A stretch of 64,000 nucleotides of DNA from Polyangium sp. y55x31 (GTDB lineage: Bacteria > Myxococcota_A > Polyangia > Polyangiales > Polyangiaceae), in NCBI RefSeq assembly GCF_029946505.1, contig NZ_JARZHG010000005.1:434001-498000 (forward strand). The letters run 5' to 3'. Below the pieces are notes generated by a model. The model did no database searches. It had not been told where the DNA came from and worked only from the letters and a program-made list of their open reading frames with translations. The translations under genes and the position numbers were made by a program. Shown in pieces: positions 12,597 through 20,787 of the stretch. Each line of letters begins with the position of its first letter. The first letter of the stretch is position 1.

Positions 12597-12664
12597 GGAC
12601 AAACCGGGTTCACGGACAAACCAGGGTCCCGGAAAAACCACGGTCCCGGAAAAACCGCGCTTGA
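12597..12664. repeat. Four tandem 17-bp repeats
   Basis: Four head-to-tail 17-base units lie at 12597-12613, 12614-12630, 12631-12647 and 12648-12664. Each begins GGA(c/a)AAACC; units 2 and 3 share the ending GGTCCC, and units 1 and 4 diverge at their 3' ends. A partial fifth copy (gggAAAACCG) follows near 12671. They sit in the 190-base gap between the PLD/EVE-like gene and the small basic protein. They may be protein-binding iterons, a variable-number repeat, or neutral. The period is far too short for a CRISPR array. Confidence 0.8.
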
Positions 12665-12743
12665 CGTTCGGGGGAAAACCGAGCATGAAAGAGCCTTGGC
12701 CAGGCGCGCAGAGTTCGGCATCCTCCCCCATGAGGACGCGTAC

Positions 12744-13097
12744 ATGCGTAAGGAATCGACCCGATTGGGGACAACGAAAACGAGCACCCGCAAAGACGCG
12801 ATGGCGGTGTCGACGAAGCGACGAATGAGAGACGTACGAAAGGGGGAGAACGAGGCTCTGCCGGAGCTGCCTACGGAGCTCGCCCTGGGCAGTGATGGTC
12901 TCCTCTACGTGAATGCCGAGGGCATCGATCCGGCGCGGTATGCCGGGCGCAAGATGTTCACGGGATTCGCGATGACGCCGGAGGAAGCGGACCGAGCCGT
13001 GGAGGAGATCCATCGGCTCGCGTTCAACGTGACCGTCAGCGTGCAGGCAGGGAAGTCGAGGTCGAAAAAGAAGAAAGGGGGTGGCTCGAGCGGTTAG
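12744..13097 (+). CDS. Small basic protein of unknown function
   Basis: A 117-aa protein from ATG 12744, which has a TGAGGA-like ribosome site. In-frame alternatives are TTG 12696 and ATG 12801. The N-terminal ~35 residues are rich in Lys/Arg/Ser/Thr. The middle (ELPTELALGSDGLLYVNAEG, then YAGRKMFTGFAMTPEEADRA) looks like a small alpha/beta domain. The C-terminus ends in a Lys-rich then Gly/Ser tail (KSRSKKKKGGGSSG), suggesting nucleic-acid or membrane contact. I do not recognise the family. It lies downstream of a 17-bp tandem repeat block and converges with the MopE-motif lipoprotein, only 15 bases away. Confidence 0.6.
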   Translation: MRKESTRLGTTKTSTRKDAMAVSTKRRMRDVRKGENEALPELPTELALGSDGLLYVNAEGIDPARYAGRKMFTGFAMTPEEADRAVEEIHRLAFNVTVSVQAGKSRSKKKKGGGSSG

Positions 13098-13112
13098 CAG
13101 GTCGTCGAGAAA

Positions 13113-15326
13113 TTACGGATCCACCACACGGACGTCGAGGAACCAGGGGCCGCTGTCCTGCGCGAGCCCATCGATCTGGAGGAAGTACATGCCCGGATCG
13201 AGGGTGAGATCGAGGAAGCTCTTGTTTTGGCCATAACCGACGGCGCAAGCCTTGGGTACCTCGACGCCGGGGCAATCGGGCCCTTTGCGAACGTCGAGCA
13301 GCGTCGTGTAGCCCGATCCGCCCATGTCGAGTATGACGCGTTTTTTATCAGACAGCGAGAGCCCGAGGAGCTGGTCACGCGCCCCGCCCTCGGGCCCTCC
13401 ACCTTGATCACACCCGGCATTGAAGCTCGCCGTGGCATTCGCGGTGTTGCCCTGGAAAAAACCGCCCGTTTCGGGGATCATGAGCACGTCGGCGCAAGCG
13501 TCGGCGAAAGGCACGATCAAAGGCGGCGTGGTCTTGCGGACGAACGCCGTGACCTGCACGGGCTGGCCGAGGAGTGATTCGGCGATGACCCGGTAATCGC
13601 CGGCCGGGACGTTGCGCTTGCCGACGCGGAGCGGCGATTGCGCGCCGGAATCGCAGACGAGCTGGTCGGAAGGATCGGCGCAAAGCGGGAGGGAGAGCGA
13701 GACGGCGCCATTGTCGCCCTGGGAGATTCGCTGGACGAGGAGGACGTCGGAGGCGACAGGCAAGGAGAGCGAATAGGCCGCGTCGACGGCGCCAGGCAGG
13801 CAGCCGAGCTTGACGTCGTCCTGTCGTTCGAGGAGGTCGACGTCGAGCGTGACGTTCGGCGTGATCGCGGGGGCGCCTTCGCAGGTTTCGTCGGGGAGAG
13901 GCTCGGTGGGCGGCTCGATCACGACGGTCGTGGAGACGACCGTGGGCGCGGCGGCCCCAACGGCGACGTGATACGTGCCCGCCGGGAGCGCGTGGCGGAA
14001 GACGTCGACGATCGGCGCGCTCTGGCAGGTGATCTCGTTTTCAGGCAGCGCGCAGACCGCGTCGCGGAGGGAGATCACGGGGTAGCCGTCGCCGTCGACG
14101 GAGCTCGCGTAGACGTGGACGTTCGCGGGGGAGGCGAGGTCGAAGCTGTAGAGGAGCTCGCCCGTGAGCGGGGTGCAGGCGATGCCGACGTCCTTGGCAG
14201 CGTCGATCAACGTGGAGAAGAAGGGGACGCCGAAGGTGATGGGCTCGGCGGTGCCGCAGGTCTCGTTCGTGGGAACGGGTTCGGGCGGGAGGAAAGCGAC
14301 GTCGAGGAAGACAGGCGTGTCCGCGTCGGCGAAGACGTAGAGAGGGAGCGCGAGGGCCTTCGCCGGATCGCCGAGGCCGCGGCCGCGAATCTTGGCGAAG
14401 CGGCCGCCCTGGAGGTTGAAGAAGGACTTGCCGCACGTGATCTCGGTGGAGGGATCGCCGCACTGGCCGAGGAGCGCGATGGCGACGTCGGGTCCGTTCG
14501 TTCGGGCCGTGATCTCGACGTCGAGGGGCGGGCCGGCAGGGAGGACGATCGCGGCGACGACGTCACGCGCGGCAGGCTGGTTGTCGACGTTGCACGAGGC
14601 GGCGAAGTTCGAGGCGGCGGCGGTGGTGTCGATCGTGTAGGCGCCGGGCGCGTCGATGACGAGGGGATCGCCGCAGGTGTCGTGCTCGGGCGAGGCGCAG
14701 CCGCCTTCGTCGACGGCGCCGTCGCAGTCGTCGTCGGTGCCGTTCGCGCAGACCTCGGGAAGCGCCGGGGAGACCTTGGGATCGGCGTCGTCGCAGTCGC
14801 CCTTCGCGACGCAGTGGCCGTCGGGCGAGCCGTCGCCGTCGGCGTCGCGCAGGACGTGGGTGCAGGCGCCCGTGGACTCGACGCAGGCGTCGATGGTGCA
14901 GACGTCGCCGTCGGAGCAAGCGACGGGCGCGCCGGCGAGGCAGCCGAGCTTGGGCTCGCAGCGCTCGACGCCGTCGCAGTAGACGCCGTTCTGGCAAGCC
15001 GCGTCGTCGGGGCTGTGGCGGCATCGCGCGATCGAGACGTCGCAGGCGTCGACGGTGCAGGCGATCGCGTCGTCGCACTGGGTGTCGTCGTTGCAAGGGC
15101 CGCCGAGGGTGTCGTCGGGGCTGCCTCCGTCGTCGGGATTACCGCCGCCGGCGCCGCCGCCGTCGGGTTCGTCCGCCGCGTCGGGGCCGGCGTCGACGGT
15201 GAAGGGGTTCGGCGCGGTGGATGGCCCACATGCGGCGGCGAGCGCGGCCGCGGGGAGGAGGGGCGCGATCCAGCGGAGATGGGGCGAGAGCCGCAGCCGC
15301 GGTTCCTTCGTCTCGGCGCTCGTCAT
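13113..15326 (-). CDS. Cys-rich lipoprotein with MopE-type metal-binding motif
   Basis: A 737-aa surface protein. The signal peptide ends in lipobox LAAAC, followed by an Asp/Gly-rich linker. Residues ~75-160 are a cysteine-rich segment (CNDDTQCDDAIACTVDAC; DGVERCEPKLGC). It runs into the putative metal-binding motif DADGDGSPDGHC, KGDCDD, NGTDDDCDGAVDEGGC, seen in the copper-repressible MopE family. The remainder comprises about four beta-rich modules beginning near ETCG(T)AEPI, ETCEGAPAI and ADACADVLMIPETGGF, resembling prepeptidase C-terminal-like domains. No catalytic residues were seen. It is probably an outer-membrane adhesin or cation-binding protein. Its start overlaps the ATG at 15325 of a rejected start for the divergent gene. 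Confidence 0.75.
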   Translation of the reverse strand: MTSAETKEPRLRLSPHLRWIAPLLPAAALAAACGPSTAPNPFTVDAGPDAADEPDGGGAGGGNPDDGGSPDDTLGGPCNDDTQCDDAIACTVDACDVSIARCRHSPDDAACQNGVYCDGVERCEPKLGCLAGAPVACSDGDVCTIDACVESTGACTHVLRDADGDGSPDGHCVAKGDCDDADPKVSPALPEVCANGTDDDCDGAVDEGGCASPEHDTCGDPLVIDAPGAYTIDTTAAASNFAASCNVDNQPAARDVVAAIVLPAGPPLDVEITARTNGPDVAIALLGQCGDPSTEITCGKSFFNLQGGRFAKIRGRGLGDPAKALALPLYVFADADTPVFLDVAFLPPEPVPTNETCGTAEPITFGVPFFSTLIDAAKDVGIACTPLTGELLYSFDLASPANVHVYASSVDGDGYPVISLRDAVCALPENEITCQSAPIVDVFRHALPAGTYHVAVGAAAPTVVSTTVVIEPPTEPLPDETCEGAPAITPNVTLDVDLLERQDDVKLGCLPGAVDAAYSLSLPVASDVLLVQRISQGDNGAVSLSLPLCADPSDQLVCDSGAQSPLRVGKRNVPAGDYRVIAESLLGQPVQVTAFVRKTTPPLIVPFADACADVLMIPETGGFFQGNTANATASFNAGCDQGGGPEGGARDQLLGLSLSDKKRVILDMGGSGYTTLLDVRKGPDCPGVEVPKACAVGYGQNKSFLDLTLDPGMYFLQIDGLAQDSGPWFLDVRVVDP

Positions 15327-15435
15327 GGCAAAGGAAGGAGGGGCGAGGTCCGCCTTCAGCGTAGCAGGGCAGGACGGGTTCTGGCATCATGCGTCGGCGC
15401 GATTTCTCGAAGAAAGCGCAGAGGACGGAGATCGG

Positions 15436-16836
15436 GTGACGAGCGATCGATTGACGCGCAACGAGCTGACGTGGCTGCTCGCGCAGGAAGCCCGCACTGC
15501 AGCGCAGAAGCTCCGCCAGGGAGTGATCATCCAGGACGGGCCCCCGGGCTCCGTTCGCGTGCCCGACGGCGAGAGCACGGTCGCGGTGGAGACTACGCTG
15601 AACCAGCTCGACGAGGCCGTCGGCATGCTGGCCTCGCTCCACGGGCACCCTGCGACGCGAGGGCGGCGAGGCAAGATCGATCTCGCGCAGCTCATGTGGG
15701 AGGTCGCGCCCGAGGCGCGCGTGCAGATCGAGATGGGCGAGGGCACGACGGTGTTCGGCGACGAGGCCGAGCTGCGTCGCATGCTGCTCTTGCTCGTCGG
15801 TCAAGCAGGCGATCCGGCGAACGCGAAGGGCACCTCCGAGGTGAGCGTGCGCCGCGAAGGCGAAGAGGTGAAGGTCAGCGTGGTGCTCGGTCCAGACCAG
15901 CCCGCGACGTTCGAGTCGGAGCGCGCGTGGCTGTCGCGCATGGCGATCCGGCACGGAGGGCGTCTCGAGCTCGACGGGTCGATGCAGACGCTCGTGCTGC
16001 CAGCCGACGTGGACATGCAGCGGCAGGAGCTCGAGAACCTGAAGCGAGAGCTGAAGGCCGCGCAGGAGCAAGGCGAGGCCTACGCGCGCGAGCTCGCCGC
16101 GGTGTTCGCGAGCGGCAGCGCGAAGGTATCGAGCACGCCGCCGGCGAGCGCGTCGATCGAGCCGGTGAGCAGCGAGGGGCTCGCGGTGCTCGTGGCCGGA
16201 GTGCGAGGGCTCGTGTCGGAGCTACGCGGCATCTTCTCGGCGATCACGCGCGACCTCCTGCCGCTGCGTGATCGGCAGGGCGAGGTCGGCGACATCGTGG
16301 CGAGCGCGATGCGGCACGTGACGGCAGCATCGGAGACGATGGCGGATCTCGCGCGGCTCGGCGCGTGCCCGATCGGCGAGCTGCCGCGGCACGTGGACAT
16401 CGCGGAGGCGCTGCGGGACGTGGTGCGCGACGACGTGGGGCGCGCAGCGCGGCACGATGTGCGCGTGACGCTGCACGCGCCGCAGAGCGCGTACGAGGTG
16501 GCGCAGATCGGGGCGCTGACGGTGCTGATGCACGCGCTGCTCGATCATGCGATCAGCGCGTCGCCGCCGGGCACGGAGGTGGTGCTGACGCTCTCCGAGC
16601 ATACGAGCGGCGGGTATGCGCTGACGGTCGACGACGCCGGGCACCCGTTGCCCGAGGCGGCGAGGACCGGCGTGCTGAGCCGTGATTTCGAGGTGCTCGC
16701 GGCGGGTCGTCCGGCGGGGATCTCGCTCATCGCCGCGACGGCGATCGCGGCGCACGTGCGCATGCAGCTCGAGATCGATGATGCTCCGAGCGGCGGCGCG
16801 CGCGTGCGCCTGATCATTCCGAAGATGAGCGCCTGA
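15436..16836 (+). CDS. Histidine-kinase-like protein with degenerate ATPase regions
   Basis: A 466-aa soluble protein from GTG 15436, chosen for its GGAG ribosome site five bases upstream. An in-frame ATG at 15325 would overlap the start codon of the divergent gene and is less likely. Two regions resemble histidine-kinase output: residues ~60-195 (IDLAQLMWEVAPEARVQIE...LRRMLLLLVGQ) and ~300-466 (VDIAEALRDVVRDD...GISLIAATAIAAHVRMQLEID). Each looks like a HATPase module in which the N box lacks its usual Asn and the G boxes are eroded. A coiled-coil (residues ~195-220) separates them. No phospho-accepting His in a recognisable HisKA motif was found. It may be a scaffold or pseudokinase; phosphotransfer should not be assumed. 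Confidence 0.55.
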   Translation: MTSDRLTRNELTWLLAQEARTAAQKLRQGVIIQDGPPGSVRVPDGESTVAVETTLNQLDEAVGMLASLHGHPATRGRRGKIDLAQLMWEVAPEARVQIEMGEGTTVFGDEAELRRMLLLLVGQAGDPANAKGTSEVSVRREGEEVKVSVVLGPDQPATFESERAWLSRMAIRHGGRLELDGSMQTLVLPADVDMQRQELENLKRELKAAQEQGEAYARELAAVFASGSAKVSSTPPASASIEPVSSEGLAVLVAGVRGLVSELRGIFSAITRDLLPLRDRQGEVGDIVASAMRHVTAASETMADLARLGACPIGELPRHVDIAEALRDVVRDDVGRAARHDVRVTLHAPQSAYEVAQIGALTVLMHALLDHAISASPPGTEVVLTLSEHTSGGYALTVDDAGHPLPEAARTGVLSRDFEVLAAGRPAGISLIAATAIAAHVRMQLEIDDAPSGGARVRLIIPKMSA

Positions 16837-16840
16837 CGCG

Positions 16841-17974
16841 TTAACGGCCTCGTCCGCCGGCTGCACCGAGGAGCGCGAGCGCGCGCTGGAGGTCGGCCGG
16901 CGTCACGAGGCCGACGACGTGCTCGCCCTCGTCGAGCACGAGCACCGCTTCCGCTTCCCCGTTCACGAGCGCGTCGAGCGTGGCCGCGGCGTCGTCGCGC
17001 GTGTGCACGCGTGGCACGTCCGTCCGCATGGCCTTGCCCACGGTCGCGTCGGGCGCGCGGTGGAGCTCGGGCCGCGCGAGGTCCCACGCCGTCACCACGC
17101 CGAGCACGTGATCCGGCGCGAGCTCGGCATGCTCGTGCTCGCCGTCGACCACGAGCGCGCCCGCGAGGTTCTGCCGGAAGAGCCGCCGCGCGACCTCGCC
17201 CGCGCGCTCGTCGGCGTGCGCCTCGCCGAGCCGGTCGTTCATCACCTCGGCCACGGGCAAACCTTCGAGGACCTGCCTCCACTGGGCCCGCCCCTGCTCG
17301 CCCGCCGCGCCCATGTAGACGAACACCGCGATGAGCACGAGCAGCACGTTGAACGAGAGCAGCCCGAAGAGGCCGAAGAGCACGGCCATGCCCTTGCCGA
17401 TCGTCGCGGCCACGCTCGTCGCGCGCCGGATGCCGAGCCGCGTGGAGAGCAGGCCGCGGAGCACGCGGCCGCCATCCATGGGGAAGGCGGGCAGGAGGTT
17501 GAACGCGCCGAGCACCACGTTGGCGAGCGCGAGCGCGAGGAACGCGACGCGCACCTCGGCGAGGAGCGGCAAGAGCGAGGCGAGCCAGCAGGCGACCGCG
17601 ATGCCGAAGCTCGACAGCGGGCCGGCGAAAGCCATCCACGCCTCGCGCTCCGGCCGCACGTCGCGCTCCATGCGCGAGACGCCGCCGAGCATCATGAGCG
17701 TGATCGATCGGACGCGGACGCCGTTCGAGAGCGCGACGAGGCAGTGCGCGAGCTCGTGCAGCAGGATGGAGACGAAGAGCCCGATCGCGAGGATCACGCC
17801 CCACACGAGCGGCGGCAGGAGCAGCTCGCTCCGCGGGAGGCCGACGGCCTCGGCGATGGCCCTGAACTGGGAGGACGTGACGAACGCGACGTACGGGAGA
17901 AACAGGACGAGCGTGATGTGCAGCTTCACCGGGATGCCGCGAATGCGGAAGATCGTCCAGCCACGGTCCAACAT
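16841..17974 (-). CDS. M50 (site-2) intramembrane metalloprotease with CBS domains
   Basis: A 377-aa membrane protein from ATG 17974, which has a perfect GGAGGAAG ribosome site; the frame is open a further 63 bases upstream. It has about six hydrophobic segments. The zinc-binding HELAH (His73, Glu74, His77) lies inside one of them, and the second motif NLLPAFPMDGG supplies the metal-binding Asp167. Residues ~290-377 hold two CBS-like halves (VLGVVTAWDLARP, VVGLVTPADLQRA), so adenosine-nucleotide control is plausible. This is the Rip3/SpoIVFB-type layout. Such proteases cut membrane-anchored regulators. It is on the same strand as, and about 2.8 kb downstream of, a sigma factor and a single-pass FecR protein. 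It stops 4 bases from the convergent gene. Confidence 0.9.
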   Translation of the reverse strand: MLDRGWTIFRIRGIPVKLHITLVLFLPYVAFVTSSQFRAIAEAVGLPRSELLLPPLVWGVILAIGLFVSILLHELAHCLVALSNGVRVRSITLMMLGGVSRMERDVRPEREAWMAFAGPLSSFGIAVACWLASLLPLLAEVRVAFLALALANVVLGAFNLLPAFPMDGGRVLRGLLSTRLGIRRATSVAATIGKGMAVLFGLFGLLSFNVLLVLIAVFVYMGAAGEQGRAQWRQVLEGLPVAEVMNDRLGEAHADERAGEVARRLFRQNLAGALVVDGEHEHAELAPDHVLGVVTAWDLARPELHRAPDATVGKAMRTDVPRVHTRDDAAATLDALVNGEAEAVLVLDEGEHVVGLVTPADLQRALALLGAAGGRGR

Positions 17975-18081
17975 GGTGCTTCCTCCGGTGGCAGCGCGCG
18001 CGCCGGGCCGAGCTGCTCGCCCCGACGGGGGCAACACGCGTGCCCCGAGGTCGCTCGACGTGCGGCGAGCTTCGCGGCGCG

Positions 18082-18357
18082 TTACGCGGCCTCGTCGACC
18101 ACGTCGCTGTCGATGTGGAAGCCTTCGCCGTCGGGCGTGCTGATGAAGCGGAGCGCGCCCGATGCTTCGAGCGCGTCACAGAGCTCCTCGGCTTCGAGCT
18201 GCGAGACGCCGAACCGCTCGCAGAGCGCGTCGCGCATCGCCGTTTTGCCGGGAAGGTAGTCGGCGCCGACGAACGTGCCGAAGCGGGCGCGCAGCGCACG
18301 CCCCGCGCTCGCAGGCCCGAGCACGAAGGTCTCCTCGGGCTCTTGCTGGTGTTGCAT
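18082..18357 (-). CDS. Small protein, possibly winged-helix-like
   Basis: A 91-aa protein from ATG 18357, with a GGGGAG ribosome site seven bases upstream; an in-frame ATG at 18381 is the alternative. The middle, GKTAMRDALCERFGVSQLEAEELCDALEASG followed by FISTPDGEGFHIDSD, reads as helix-turn-helix plus a beta hairpin, the order of a small winged-helix domain. This is an inference from pattern only. I do not recognise the family. It lies between the exported protein and the M50 protease on the same strand, 107 bases before the protease. Confidence 0.6.
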   Translation of the reverse strand: MQHQQEPEETFVLGPASAGRALRARFGTFVGADYLPGKTAMRDALCERFGVSQLEAEELCDALEASGALRFISTPDGEGFHIDSDVVDEAA

Positions 18358-18425
18358 CGAAAGGCTCCCCCCCGGGTTCATGGAGACGCGCTGCCGAGGC
18401 ACAAGGCCCCCTTCCGCGCGAGCGA

Positions 18426-19583
18426 TCAACGGGGGTTCGTCGGTGCGGATCGGACGAGCGGGTGCTCGAGCTGCAAGGCGAGGTCGACGCCGAGCCAGAG
18501 GCCTTCGATGGTACCGCCGAGGCCGCCCCTGGTTTCGAAGCGCGTGGGCCGGAGGATGGCGCCCGGGCTCAGGTGAAGGCCGAGCCAAGCAGGCCCGAAC
18601 GCGCGCACGTCGACGCCGAGCAGGCCACCCGCGCGGCCGGAAAAAGCGTCACGCGTGCCGACGATGCCGTCCGTCGCGCGCACGTCGCTGAGGTGCAAGA
18701 AGCCGAGCGCGGCGTCGGCGCCGAAGAGGAGGCGGACCGACGAACCGAGGTAGACGCGGTAGTCGACGGCGAGCCCGACTTCGAACCAGCGGGTCGCGTC
18801 GGCGCTCGTGGAGCCCGTGAGCCAGCGGGCGGTCGCGCGTTCACTCACGCCGGCGCCGCGGAAGCCGAGCGAGGCGCCCGCGCCCCACAAGGCGCCGGAC
18901 GAACCGGGCAGGAAGACGAAGCTCGGCGCGGCCGACCAGACGATCGCAGGCGCGCGGCGCGCCGCGAGCTCGAGCTCCTTCGGCGTGGGCGCGCGCGGGG
19001 CCGGGGCCTTGCGCGGACGGAGGGGGCGCGCCTGCGTGCGGACGAGCTCGTTCGCGGCGATGGCCACGAGGCGCGCGGCGACGTCGGGGTTGAGGCCGCC
19101 GATCAGGATGAAACGTCGCCCGGCGGCGCGCTCGGCGAGCCTCGCTTCGATGAGGACCTCGGACGGGCTCGGGAGATCGATCCAGACGTGCGCCACGTCG
19201 TCGCCGAGCGGGCCGCTGGGACCAGGCGCGAGCGTGCCCGTGTCGTCGAGCTCGATCTCCAGCAAGCGCCGCACGCGGGCCTCGCCGCCGAGCGCCTCGG
19301 CTGCGGCGCGCGAGATCGAGAGGCGCACCTCGACGCGGCGCGGGGCCGTGGCGGCGGGCGCGGGTGTGGCGGGCGCGGGCCCTTCAGCGCGCGCGGCGCT
19401 CGGGCCGAGGGCGAACGTCACGAGGGCGGCGAGGGCGGCGAGCGCGATGGGCGAGCGCCACGCGCGGCGTGCTTCAGGGCGCGCTAGCGTCGCCTGCTCC
19501 CGCGTCCGGTGAAGCTTGGGGCTCCTCCTGCGTGGGCTCCTCGCCCGAGAGAATTCGCTCCACGTCCTCCTTGCACCGGCCAT
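18426..19583 (-). CDS. Exported protein with beta-rich C-terminal region
   Basis: Up to 385 aa. A hydrophobic stretch (SPIALAALAALVTFALGPSAARA) is a probable signal peptide, but it begins about 43 residues after the only in-frame start (ATG 19583). That start overlaps the upstream FecR/TPR gene by 110 bases, so either the protein has an unusual long basic leader or translation begins at a non-standard codon near 19480. The mature part has an N-terminal alpha/beta region (VEVRLSISRAAAEALGG, WIDLPSPSEVLIEARLAERAAGRRFILIGG), a linker, then a glycine-rich beta region like a small outer-membrane barrel (APSFVFLPGSSGALWGAGAS, LGVDLALQLEHP). Coupling to the upstream sigma/FecR genes suggests an envelope-sensing partner. 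Confidence 0.65.
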   Translation of the reverse strand: MAGARRTWSEFSRARSPRRRSPKLHRTREQATLARPEARRAWRSPIALAALAALVTFALGPSAARAEGPAPATPAPAATAPRRVEVRLSISRAAAEALGGEARVRRLLEIELDDTGTLAPGPSGPLGDDVAHVWIDLPSPSEVLIEARLAERAAGRRFILIGGLNPDVAARLVAIAANELVRTQARPLRPRKAPAPRAPTPKELELAARRAPAIVWSAAPSFVFLPGSSGALWGAGASLGFRGAGVSERATARWLTGSTSADATRWFEVGLAVDYRVYLGSSVRLLFGADAALGFLHLSDVRATDGIVGTRDAFSGRAGGLLGVDVRAFGPAWLGLHLSPGAILRPTRFETRGGLGGTIEGLWLGVDLALQLEHPLVRSAPTNPR

Positions 19584-20787
19584 CGGGGTACTTGTTCAAA
19601 TACTCCGTGCCCATGCGCGCCGCCTCCTCCTTCCGACCGGCGCGGTGCTCGGCGCGGATCTGCTTGCAGAGAGCATCCTCGGCGAGGACACCTTTCAGGC
19701 TTCGTGCACGCTCGAAGTACTTTTGTGCTTGATCGGCCTGCCCCATCTTCTCGTACATGCCGCCGAGCGTGTAGGCCGCGATCTCCGCGTACGGATCGTT
19801 CGGGAAGTGCTCGACGACGCGCCGGAGCGCGAGCAGCGCGGCGGAAGGATCTCCGCCTTTGGCGCGGGCGATGTCGCCGATCACCACGAGCTCGGCCGCG
19901 CTCCTCGATGACGCGATGGCGCCTTCGATCCCGCCGGGCTGCTGGCGGAGCAGCTCGAGGGCCTGCGCGAGCTCGCCCGCGTTGTACTTGGCGCGCCAGT
20001 CGGGCGCGGCGATCGCGACCGTCGGCGTCTCGGCGCGGAGCGGGAGCGAGAGCGAGAGCGGACGCGGAGAGACGTCGATGTCGCGCGGCATGGGCGCGAT
20101 GGCGCGGCGCGGGCGCGGAACGGGGTTCGTCGGATCGTCGTCGTGCGGGGCCTCGGCGAGCGCGATCATCGGCACGGCTTCGAGGCCGTCGCCGCCCGAG
20201 AGCTCGCGTGATCCTGCGGGCCACGAGACGCGCGCCGAGCCGCTCGCCACGCGCACGTCGATGTCCGCCTCGTTTCGCCGGACGAACACCACGCTGCCCG
20301 CGCGCGCGAAGAGCGTCGCGCTCTCGGCGACGAGCGCGACCTCCGCGGCCTTGGGCGCGCCGGCCGTGTCCACCGAGGCCTCGCCGCGCAGGAGGCGCAA
20401 CGTGACGGCTTCACCCTCGCCGCGCTCGACCTCCACCGTGGCGCCGGGCGAGAGAGTCAACGTGCCGCCGCCGGGCAGCGGATAACTCGCCTGCCGGGTG
20501 CCGGCGGCGAGCACGCTCGGCGACGCGTTGTTCTCGGCCGCGATCGCGCGGACCTCCGTGGGACCGCCGTCCTTGCTCGTGCTCGTCCCGACGTAGAGGC
20601 CCGCGCAGAAGGCGGCGACGGCTGCGGCGGCGACGGCGACCAGCGTGCCCGTCATGCGGGAGCGATCGGGCTCGCGGCGCCCCGGCAGATCGTGCTCGAG
20701 CCGCTCCCAGACGCGATCGATCCGCGCCGGATCGGCGTGGTCCCGCAGGTCGTGCGGCCGCAGAGGAGGCGCCACGCGGCGGCTCAT
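19474..20787 (-). CDS. Membrane FecR-like anti-sigma protein with TPR region
   Basis: A 437-aa single-pass protein. The short cytosolic N-terminus (~45 residues, RIDRVWERLEHDL) resembles the anti-sigma segment of myxobacterial FecR proteins. A transmembrane helix lies at ~46-66 (TLVAVAAAAVAAFCAGLYVG). Then comes a periplasmic FecR domain (LPGGGTLTLSPGATVEVE, VTLRLLRGEASVDTAG, RVASGSARVSWPAG) and a C-terminal TPR pair (ALLALRRVVEHFPNDPYAEIAAYTLGGMYEKMG). The start ATG overlaps the sigma-factor stop (ATGA, 20784-20787), so the pair is translationally coupled. It is predicted to hold the sigma factor at the membrane until a periplasmic signal arrives. The acidic/proline tail after ~410 is low-complexity. 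Confidence 0.8.
   Translation of the reverse strand: MSRRVAPPLRPHDLRDHADPARIDRVWERLEHDLPGRREPDRSRMTGTLVAVAAAAVAAFCAGLYVGTSTSKDGGPTEVRAIAAENNASPSVLAAGTRQASYPLPGGGTLTLSPGATVEVERGEGEAVTLRLLRGEASVDTAGAPKAAEVALVAESATLFARAGSVVFVRRNEADIDVRVASGSARVSWPAGSRELSGGDGLEAVPMIALAEAPHDDDPTNPVPRPRRAIAPMPRDIDVSPRPLSLSLPLRAETPTVAIAAPDWRAKYNAGELAQALELLRQQPGGIEGAIASSRSAAELVVIGDIARAKGGDPSAALLALRRVVEHFPNDPYAEIAAYTLGGMYEKMGQADQAQKYFERARSLKGVLAEDALCKQIRAEHRAGRKEEAARMGTEYLNKYPDGRCKEDVERILSGEEPTQEEPQASPDAGAGDASAP

Noticed and set aside
12597-12664. CRISPR array.
   Set aside because: Units are 17 bases, directly abutting with no variable spacers, and no cas gene is nearby.
15325-15435. ATG at 15325 as the start of the histidine-kinase-like gene.
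   Set aside because: It overlaps the start codon of the divergent lipoprotein gene and has no ribosome site; GTG 15436 has GGAG at the right distance.
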